DNA of 5,933 nucleotides, taken from the NCBI GenBank assembly GCA_943908475.1, contig CALTTG010000068.1, positions 1 through 5,933 on the forward strand, in the 5' to 3' direction. The position numbers and the translations under genes are program-made. The DNA is from an uncultured Burkholderiales bacterium (GTDB taxonomy: Bacteria; Pseudomonadota; Gammaproteobacteria; Burkholderiales; Burkholderiaceae_C). Below, one piece after another: positions 1 through 5,933 of this stretch (the first letter of the stretch is position 1; each line of letters begins with the position of its first letter). The notes beneath the pieces are model-generated. The model was given only the letters and a program-made list of their open reading frames with translations. It was not told the DNA's origin and did no database searches.

Positions 1-2203
<2,203 letters not shown>

Positions 2204-2210
2204 ACTGCAG

Positions 2211-2251
2211 GGCCCAGGCTCACCCCTGGGTCGATTCCTTCTGGAATCTTT
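2211..2251 (+). other. Two tandem hairpins just after the carB stop
   Basis: The first hairpin has the 6-bp stem CCCAGG/CCTGGG (2213-2218 with 2225-2230), extendable by a G-U and a G-C pair to 2211-2232. The second has a perfect 6-bp stem, GATTCC/GGAATC (2233-2238 with 2243-2248), a TTCT loop and only three T after it. They abut each other 7 nt past the stop. With so short a T run I infer a 3'-end protection or weak termination element rather than a strong intrinsic terminator. Confidence 0.45.
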
Positions 2252-2290
2252 GCATGACGATCAGGGCCGCGCCCGCGCTCACCTCAGGAT

Positions 2291-2322
2291 GAGCCACTTG
2301 GGCAGCGGCTCTCTCTTTTGTT
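2291..2322 (+). terminator. Candidate intrinsic terminator or attenuator between carB and greA
   Basis: The stem GAGCC (2291-2295) pairs with GGCTC (2307-2311). Two more inner pairs (CT with AG) follow an A/C mismatch, and the stem is followed by the T-rich run TCTCTTTTGTT (2312-2322). It ends 35 nt before the greA start. It could close the carB transcript or attenuate transcription entering greA. A competing hairpin, GCTCA/TGAGC (2277-2281 with 2290-2294), shares part of the 5' arm. The stem is modest in length, hence moderate confidence. Confidence 0.45.
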
Positions 2323-2346
2323 GAACTCACTTTGAAGCTCCTGTCA

Positions 2347-2350
2347 GAGG
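2347..2350 (+). promoter_or_regulatory. greA ribosome-binding site
   Basis: GAGG lies 7 nt before the ATG at 2358. It is immediately followed by its own complement, forming the 8-nt palindrome GAGGCCTC (2347-2354). Spacing and match to the anti-Shine-Dalgarno are good, and this fixes the greA start. Confidence 0.65.
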
Positions 2351-2357
2351 CCTCCCC

Positions 2358-2834
2358 ATGTCGACCATTCCCCTCACCAAGCGCGGCGCAGAACAGCTGA
2401 AGGAAGAACTGCATCGGCTCAAGCACGTCGAACGCCCCGCTGTGGTCGTGGCCATTGCCGAGGCGCGTGCTCAGGGTGACCTGTCGGAAAACGCCGAGTA
2501 CGACGCGGCAAAGGACAAGCAAGGTTTCATCGAGGGCCGAATCCAGGAAATCGAAGGCAAGCTGTCGGTGGCCCAGATCATTGATCCGTCGTCCCTCGAT
2601 GCTGGCGGCCGTGTGGTGTTTGGCTCCACGGTCGACCTCGAGGAGGAGGAGTCGGGCGAGCAGGTCACCTACCAAATCGTGGGTGACGATGAGGCGGACA
2701 TCAAGCTGGGCCTGGTGTCGATCAGCTCGCCCATTGCGCGCGCCATGATCGGCAAGGAAGCCGGTGATGTGGCCGCTGTGCAGGCGCCGGGCGGCGTTCG
2801 CAACTACGAGATCATCGAAGTTCGCTACGTGTGA
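2358..2834 (+). CDS. greA: Transcription elongation factor GreA
   Basis: GreA enters the secondary channel of RNA polymerase and stimulates cleavage of backtracked RNA so that stalled complexes restart. The product is 158 residues, the same as E. coli GreA. Residues 1 to about 75 form the antiparallel coiled coil. Its tip carries GDLSENAEY, with the Mg-coordinating acids at Asp41 and Glu44 exactly as in E. coli, and basic residues Arg37 and Lys52 on the coil. Residues from about 80 to 158 form the FKBP-like C-terminal domain (VVFGSTVDL through NYEIIEVRYV). The ATG at 2358 has a GAGG at good spacing. No convincing sigma-70 promoter is seen in the 154-bp gap, so it may be read through from carB or driven by a weak promoter. 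Its stop overlaps the start of the downstream membrane-protein gene, which suggests an operon. Confidence 0.97.
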   Translation: MSTIPLTKRGAEQLKEELHRLKHVERPAVVVAIAEARAQGDLSENAEYDAAKDKQGFIEGRIQEIEGKLSVAQIIDPSSLDAGGRVVFGSTVDLEEEESGEQVTYQIVGDDEADIKLGLVSISSPIARAMIGKEAGDVAAVQAPGGVRNYEIIEVRYV

Positions 2835-3289
2835 CCGGCATGGACAAGCTGCTGCGTCTCCAAATGGTGTTGGCGGGGCTGTGGGCGGGCGTGCTCGTGG
2901 CGGTCGGTGGCATCGCTGCCCCCAGCTTGTTTGCTGTGTTCGAGCGCCAAGTGGCAGGGCGGGGCGCCGGCGCCATCTTTGCCATCGAGGCCAAAGTCAG
3001 CCTGGCCTTGGCCATCTTGTTGTTCATCATCGAACGTCGGCGTGTGCGCGACCTGGCTGAGACCCATGGGGGCACCGCAGGCATGACGGTTCAGCTGATG
3101 TTGGTGCTCGGTGCGCTGTTCCTGACCGTGTTTGGTCAGTTTGCGCTGCACCCGATGATCGAATCGGCGAAGGCGGGTCAACCCACGCCACTGAGCTTCG
3201 GCGCCCTGCACGGAATTTCGGCCAGCATGTTCTGGCTCAAAGGTGTGCTGGTGATGGCGCTTGCTTGGCGCTTGACCGGTCTTCGCTGA
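2831..3289 (+). CDS. DUF4149 (TMEM205-like) four-helix membrane protein
   Basis: This is a small inner-membrane protein of 152 residues with no established biochemical role. Four hydrophobic helices are visible at about residues 10-30, 49-67, 87-106 and 130-148. The first carries LWAGVLVAVGGIAAPSLF, a Trp/Gly-rich segment ending in a Pro that I recall as typical of DUF4149. The basic stretch ERRRVR (68-73) after helix 2 should lie on the cytoplasmic side. The last helix begins LHGISASMFWLKG. The GTG at 2831 overlaps the greA stop (GTGA), favouring translational coupling; the ATG at 2840 is an alternative start three codons in, and neither has a strong Shine-Dalgarno. Family assignment comes from recalled motif, length and its place after greA in Burkholderiales. 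The role is unknown. Confidence 0.85.
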   Translation: MTGMDKLLRLQMVLAGLWAGVLVAVGGIAAPSLFAVFERQVAGRGAGAIFAIEAKVSLALAILLFIIERRRVRDLAETHGGTAGMTVQLMLVLGALFLTVFGQFALHPMIESAKAGQPTPLSFGALHGISASMFWLKGVLVMALAWRLTGLR

Positions 3290-3295
3290 AGACCG
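3277..3295. other. Perfect 8-bp hairpin across the DUF4149 stop codon, at a convergent gene end
   Basis: CGGTCTTC (3277-3284) pairs fully with GAAGACCG (3288-3295) around the triloop GCT, whose T is the first base of the TGA stop (3287-3289). No T run follows on either strand, so it is not a classical intrinsic terminator. As a palindrome it forms in both convergent transcripts. A 3'-end stabilizer or a shared Rho-assisted end is my inference. Confidence 0.55.
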
Positions 3296-3314
3296 ATCAT
3301 CGTGCTGAGGCGGG

Positions 3315-3782
3315 TCAGCCGGGCTTCTTGCTGGCCACGCGTTTTTTCGCGCGCTTGATGAGGCCGCCGGCGGTGACGCGTTGGTTGCCAAACACCTGAA
3401 CCTTCTTGATTTCAGGGCGGCGCGTGCCGCTCTTGGAGAACTTCAGGATCTTGACTTCCCGGATTCCCTTGCCGCGGCTGGCATCGTCTTCGACCTCGGC
3501 CTTTTCAGGGATCGGGCGCCACAGCACCAGGAGCTTGCCGATGTGCTGGATCGGCGCACAGTTCAGTTGGTCGCACATTTGGGCGTAGATGGCTTCTCGG
3601 GTGGCGCGATCGTCGCCCAGCACGCGAACCTTGATCAGCCCGTGGGCATTCAAGGCGGAGTTGGTTTCTTTCAGGACAGCAGGCGTGAGCCCGTCGGCGC
3701 CGATCATCACGACGGGGTCCAAGTGGTGTGCATCGGCGCGAAAGGCGCGACGCTCGGCAGTGGTCAGTTCAATTGCAGGCAT
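3315..3782 (-). CDS. yhbY: YhbY-family (CRS1-YhbY/CRM domain) 50S assembly RNA-binding protein
   Basis: YhbY proteins bind RNA through a CRM domain and associate with pre-50S ribosomal particles. The product is 155 residues. The CRM domain fills about residues 4-92: ELTTAERRAFRADAHHL, the GxxG loop as G28-A-D-G31 followed by LT, then HGLIKVRV (47-54) and the closing IGKLLVLWRP (81-90). E. coli YhbY is about 97 residues, so about 60 residues form a C-terminal extension ending in the very basic KRAKKRVASKK. The ATG at 3782 is chosen because the family begins at that point; the frame stays open upstream only because it runs antisense to rlmE. The gene is convergent with the DUF4149 gene (25-bp gap) and divergent from rlmE (18-bp gap), another 50S gene. 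In E. coli, yhbY and rlmE are also divergent. Confidence 0.93.
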   Translation of the reverse strand: MPAIELTTAERRAFRADAHHLDPVVMIGADGLTPAVLKETNSALNAHGLIKVRVLGDDRATREAIYAQMCDQLNCAPIQHIGKLLVLWRPIPEKAEVEDDASRGKGIREVKILKFSKSGTRRPEIKKVQVFGNQRVTAGGLIKRAKKRVASKKPG

Positions 3783-3787
3783 CTCGG

Positions 3788-3793
3788 TATTAT
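3788..3793 (+). promoter_or_regulatory. Candidate rlmE -10 element, overlapping the yhbY -10
   Basis: TATTAT matches TATAAT in 5 of 6 positions and sits 7 nt before the rlmE ATG at 3801. Transcription would start at about 3800-3801, with no room for a leader. No good -35 is seen 16-18 nt upstream; TTCAAT at 3768-3773 is 14 nt away. The bases before ATG (CCCCGCC) contain no Shine-Dalgarno, which fits leaderless initiation. Confidence 0.35.
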
Positions 3794-3817
3794 CCCCGCC
3801 ATGAAAGTCAAAAGCAA
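3789..3817 (-). promoter_or_regulatory. Candidate yhbY promoter, implying a leaderless mRNA
   Basis: Read on the minus strand, TTGCTT (3817-3812) is followed after exactly 17 nt by GATAAT (3794-3789), a 5-of-6 match to TATAAT. The seventh base past the -10 is the A of the yhbY ATG (3782), so the transcript would begin at the start codon. The -35 matches only TTG and lies inside the rlmE coding sequence. A GGGG at 3797-3794 could serve as a weak Shine-Dalgarno if a longer transcript exists. Confidence 0.4.
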
Positions 3818-4475
3818 AAGCAAGAAGATCAACAAGGCTTGGTTGAACGACCACATCCATGATCCCTATGTCCGTCAGGCGCAAAAAGAGGGTTATCGCT
3901 CTCGGGCGGCTTACAAGCTCAAGGAGATCGATGACGCCTTGCAACTGATCCGTCCCGGGCAGTTGGTGGTCGATCTGGGCGCTTCTCCAGGCGCTTGGAG
4001 CCAATACCTGCGCCGCAAATTCGCGCCCAAAGACGCCGGCGTGGGTGGCGCGGCCGTGGGCGAGCTCAACGGCACCATCATTGCGCTCGACCTGCTGGAT
4101 TTCGAGCCCATCGAAGGGGTGACCTTCATTCAGGGCGACTTTCGGGAAGAGAGCGTGCTCCGGCAACTGCAGGATGCCGTGGGGGACCGTTTGGTGGATG
4201 TCGTGGTCTCTGACATGGCGCCCAACCTGAGTGGCGTGGATGTGACCGATGCCGCTCGGGTCGAGCACTTGATCGAATTGGCCATCGATTTCTCGCAAAA
4301 CCACCTGGTGAAAAATGGCGCCCTGGTCTGCAAGGTGTTTCACAGCAGCGGCTACACCCAGCTGGTCGAGTTGTTCAAGGCCAATTTCAAGGTGGTCAAG
4401 CCCATCAAGCCCAAGGCGTCGCGAGATCGGTCCTCCGAGACCTTCCTGGTCGGCATTGGCCTCAAGAATGTCTGA
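3801..4475 (+). CDS. rlmE: 23S rRNA (uridine-2552-2'-O)-methyltransferase RlmE (FtsJ/RrmJ)
   Basis: RlmE uses S-adenosylmethionine to methylate the 2'-OH of U2552 in the 23S rRNA A-loop, a late step in 50S maturation. The product is 224 residues (E. coli 209). It has a basic N-terminus (KVKSKSKK), then SRAAYKLKEID with catalytic Lys39. The SAM-binding motif is VVDLGASPGAWSQY (56-69). Asp138 lies in VVSDMAPNLSG, Lys178 in VCKVFHSSG, and Glu213 in RSSETFLVG, completing the K-D-K-E tetrad. Extra residues at about 73-91, just after the SAM motif, account for most of the additional length. The ATG at 3801 is chosen over the long open frame upstream because homologs begin with this basic segment and yhbY occupies the other strand. 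ftsH follows 196 bp later, the order seen in E. coli. Confidence 0.97.
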   Translation: MKVKSKSKKINKAWLNDHIHDPYVRQAQKEGYRSRAAYKLKEIDDALQLIRPGQLVVDLGASPGAWSQYLRRKFAPKDAGVGGAAVGELNGTIIALDLLDFEPIEGVTFIQGDFREESVLRQLQDAVGDRLVDVVVSDMAPNLSGVDVTDAARVEHLIELAIDFSQNHLVKNGALVCKVFHSSGYTQLVELFKANFKVVKPIKPKASRDRSSETFLVGIGLKNV

Positions 4476-4497
4476 ATTTCCGATGAAATTTCTGGAT

Positions 4498-4520
4498 GGC
4501 CGTGATTACGGGCCCAGTTT
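4498..4520 (+). terminator. Weak terminator-like hairpin after rlmE
   Basis: GGCCGT (4498-4503) pairs with ACGG plus CC (4508-4514) with one bulged G and a GATT loop. CAGTTT follows. The T run is only three bases, so termination would be inefficient and some rlmE transcripts may continue into ftsH. Confidence 0.25.
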
Positions 4521-4557
4521 GAGCGCTTGACAACACCCATGAAGCCTGCAAGGGGCT

Positions 4558-4585
4558 CTTGACTGCTCTAGAATCGTCCTCATAT
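4558..4585 (+). promoter_or_regulatory. Candidate sigma-32 (RpoH) heat-shock promoter for ftsH
   Basis: CTTGAC (4558-4563) matches the sigma-32 -35 CTTGAA in 5 of 6 positions. After 14 nt comes CCTCATAT (4578-4585), matching the -10 CCCCATNT in 7 of 8. Transcription would begin near 4592, giving a leader of about 80 nt. ftsH belongs to the sigma-32 regulon in E. coli. A sigma-70-like -10, TAGAAT (4569-4574), lies between the two elements but has no matching -35 at 16-18 nt. Confidence 0.5.
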
Positions 4586-4586
4586 G

Positions 4587-4627
4587 CACCAGACAAGTGT
4601 TTTCACGGTGAAAGCCCTTGCCTGGTG
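4587..4627 (+). other. Long hairpin in the ftsH leader
   Basis: CACCAG (4587-4592) pairs with CTGGTG (4622-4627), CAAG (4594-4597) with CTTG (4617-4620), and GTTTTCA (4599-4605) with TGAAAGC (4609-4615, including one U-G pair). The loop is CGG. That is 17 pairs interrupted only by single A/C and U/C mismatches. No T run follows, so it is not a terminator. A structured 5' leader element affecting stability or translation is inferred. Confidence 0.55.
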
Positions 4628-4628
4628 T

Positions 4629-4644
4629 GGTCACAGATGTGACC
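4629..4644. repeat. Perfect inverted repeat GGTCACA-GA-TGTGACC in the ftsH leader
   Basis: The dyad GGTCACAGATGTGACC is perfect in 7-base arms. As RNA it gives a 6-bp stem with an AGAU loop, extendable by U-G and G-C pairs to 4627-4646. The half-sites face opposite to a CRP site (TCACA on the left), so CRP is unlikely. It lies about 37-52 nt past the inferred start of transcription, so an RNA hairpin is more likely than an activator site; a repressor operator cannot be excluded. Confidence 0.55.
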
Positions 4645-4660
4645 GCTGCGTTTGTTCGTG

Positions 4661-4666
4661 AAGGAG
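4661..4666 (+). promoter_or_regulatory. ftsH Shine-Dalgarno sequence
   Basis: AAGGAG lies 5 nt before the GTG at 4672. It is the strongest ribosome-binding site in the window and decides the GTG start, since there is no in-frame ATG nearby at the N-terminus of the protein. Confidence 0.85.
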
Positions 4667-4671
4667 CCTCG

Positions 4672-5933
4672 GTGAACAACAATCAATGGTTTTCAAAGGT
4701 CGCTGTCTGGCTGGTGGTGGCACTCGTGCTCTTCACCGTGTTCAAGCAGTTTGACCGCAGCACTGCCGGCGGTTCTCAGATCGGTTATTCCGACTTCCTC
4801 GAGGAGGTTCGGGCCAAGCGCATCAAGACCGTCACCCTGCAAGAAGGCGGCAGTGGCGGCACAGAGATTGTGGCCATCACCACCGACGACAAGCGCTTGC
4901 GCAGCACGGCCACCTACCTCGACCGTGGTTTGGTGGGCGACTTGATCAACAACGGCGTCAAGTTCGACGTCAAGCCCCGCGAAGAACCCTCGCTCATCAT
5001 GAGCCTGCTGGTGTCCTGGGGCCCGATGCTGCTGCTGATCGGCGTGTGGATCTACTTCATGCGCCAGATGCAAGGTGGTGGCAAGGGTGGGGCTTTCAGC
5101 TTCGGCAAGAGCCGAGCCCGCATGCTGGACGAGTCCAACAACTCGATCACGTTTGCCGATGTGGCCGGTTGTGACGAGGCCAAGGAAGAGGTCAAAGAGC
5201 TGGTCGACTTCCTGCGTGACCCGCAGAAGTTCCAAAAGCTGGGTGGCCGTATCCCCCGTGGCGTGTTGATGGTGGGCCCTCCTGGCACGGGTAAGACCCT
5301 GTTGGCCAAGTCCATCGCGGGCGAAGCCAAGGTGCCGTTCTTCACCATTTCCGGCTCTGACTTTGTGGAAATGTTCGTGGGTGTCGGCGCGTCTCGGGTG
5401 CGCGACATGTTCGAGCAGGCCAAGAAGAATGCACCTTGCATCATCTTCATCGACGAAATCGACGCCGTGGGCCGCCATCGTGGCGCGGGCCTGGGCGGTG
5501 GGAACGACGAGCGCGAACAGACCCTCAACCAGATGCTGGTGGAGATGGACGGCTTCGAGACCAACCTGGGTGTGATCGTGATCGCGGCCACCAACCGTCC
5601 CGACATCCTGGACCCGGCCTTGCTGCGTCCCGGCCGCTTCGACCGCCAGGTTTACGTGACCCTGCCCGACGTGCGCGGTCGCGAACAGATCCTGAATGTC
5701 CACATCCGCAAGGTGCCCGTCGGTCAAGACGTGCGCGCCGACATCTTGGCGCGTGGCACCCCGGGCTTTTCGGGCGCTGACCTGGCCAACTTGGTCAACG
5801 AGGCTGCGCTGTTCGCTGCTCGCCGCAACGGGCGTGTGGTCGAGATGCAGGACTTCGAAAAGGCCAAGGACAAGATCATGATGGGCCCCGAGCGCAAGTC
5901 CATGGTCATGCCCGAGGAAGAGCGCAAGAACAC
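4672..5933 (+). CDS. ftsH: ATP-dependent zinc metalloprotease FtsH, N-terminal 420 residues (3' partial)
   Basis: FtsH is a hexameric inner-membrane AAA+ protease that extracts and degrades membrane proteins and regulators, including sigma-32 and LpxC in E. coli. The frame is open from the GTG at 4672 to the window edge. Transmembrane helix 1 is about residues 10-24, followed by a periplasmic domain to about 107 and helix 2 at about 108-129. The AAA module has Walker A GPPGTGKT (202-209), pore loop MFVG (234-237), Walker B IIFIDE (257-262), and arginine fingers Arg319 and Arg322 in LLRPGRFDRQ. A glycine-rich linker (about 135-143) joins helix 2 to the ATPase. The sequence stops at KSMVMPEEERKN, a few residues before the expected HEXGH zinc site, so the protease domain is unseen. 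Its own leader and promoter-like site separate it from rlmE. Confidence 0.98.
   Translation, partial: MNNNQWFSKVAVWLVVALVLFTVFKQFDRSTAGGSQIGYSDFLEEVRAKRIKTVTLQEGGSGGTEIVAITTDDKRLRSTATYLDRGLVGDLINNGVKFDVKPREEPSLIMSLLVSWGPMLLLIGVWIYFMRQMQGGGKGGAFSFGKSRARMLDESNNSITFADVAGCDEAKEEVKELVDFLRDPQKFQKLGGRIPRGVLMVGPPGTGKTLLAKSIAGEAKVPFFTISGSDFVEMFVGVGASRVRDMFEQAKKNAPCIIFIDEIDAVGRHRGAGLGGGNDEREQTLNQMLVEMDGFETNLGVIVIAATNRPDILDPALLRPGRFDRQVYVTLPDVRGREQILNVHIRKVPVGQDVRADILARGTPGFSGADLANLVNEAALFAARRNGRVVEMQDFEKAKDKIMMGPERKSMVMPEEERKN

Noticed and set aside
2331..2361. Sigma-32-like pair TTTGAA-N17-CCCCATGT before greA
   Set aside because: The -10 matches 8 of 8 but overlaps the greA start codon, so transcription would begin inside the gene. 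It is probably coincidence.
2220..2675. 151-codon antisense frame across the greA leader and greA
   Set aside because: It spans the hairpins and the greA coding strand, where GreA is certain. No start signal or motif supports it.
3381..3800. In-frame upstream extension of rlmE over yhbY
   Set aside because: RlmE homologs start at the basic KVKSKSKK segment at 3801. The extension is the complement of yhbY.
3783..4343. Upstream extension of yhbY antisense through rlmE
   Set aside because: The YhbY family starts at the ATG at 3782. The extension only mirrors rlmE codons and would more than double the protein with sequence unlike the family.
4527..4532. Perfect TTGACA upstream of ftsH
   Set aside because: At 16-18 nt downstream the bases are G-rich (around AAGGGG) with no -10. 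TAGAAT is 36 nt away, too far to pair with it.
4629..4644. CRP-type operator
   Set aside because: A CRP site has TGTGA on the left and TCACA on the right with 6 nt between. Here the half-sites are reversed and separated by 2 nt.
4693..5727. 344-codon open frame antisense to ftsH
   Set aside because: It lies wholly opposite clear FtsH motifs and is histidine/alanine-rich, as expected when a GC-rich, codon-biased gene is read backwards. No ribosome-binding site or family resemblance is seen.

Overview
The window is a stretch of core bacterial chromosome, GC-rich, with dense coding and six protein genes. Gene content and order (carB, greA, a DUF4149 membrane protein, a convergent yhbY, a divergent rlmE, then ftsH) and the protein sequences point to a betaproteobacterium of the order Burkholderiales, probably near Comamonadaceae or the Leptothrix/Rubrivivax group. 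That placement comes from recalled family patterns; no search was run. I see no mobile elements, tRNA or rRNA genes, CRISPR arrays or phage genes.

Layout: (1) 1-2203, the C-terminal two thirds of carB, the large subunit of carbamoyl-phosphate synthetase, entering from the left edge. (2) 2204-2357, a gap holding several short hairpins, one of them terminator-like. (3) 2358-2834, greA. (4) 2831-3289, a four-helix DUF4149 membrane protein whose GTG start overlaps the greA stop. (5) 3290-3314, a 25-bp convergent junction with a strong hairpin over the DUF4149 stop codon. (6) 3315-3782 on the minus strand, yhbY, an RNA-binding 50S assembly factor with a basic tail. (7) 3783-3800, an 18-bp divergent junction with -10-like hexamers on both strands. 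(8) 3801-4475, rlmE, the 23S rRNA U2552 2'-O-methyltransferase. (9) 4476-4671, a 196-bp leader with a heat-shock-type (sigma-32-like) promoter, two tandem hairpins and a strong Shine-Dalgarno sequence. (10) 4672-5933, ftsH, leaving at the right edge just before its zinc-protease motif.

How the genes relate: carB feeds pyrimidine and arginine synthesis. GreA rescues backtracked RNA polymerase. YhbY and RlmE both act on the 50S subunit and are read outward from one tiny junction. FtsH is the membrane AAA protease that in E. coli degrades sigma-32, and rlmE-ftsH is a classical heat-shock pair there. The sigma-32-like site here sits between rlmE and ftsH, so ftsH may have its own heat-shock control.

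No undescribed multi-gene system is evident. The observations most worth a second look are non-coding: the two-way promoter with apparently leaderless starts at yhbY/rlmE, the structured ftsH leader with an alternative pairing that would cover its ribosome-binding site, and the hairpin-rich greA leader.
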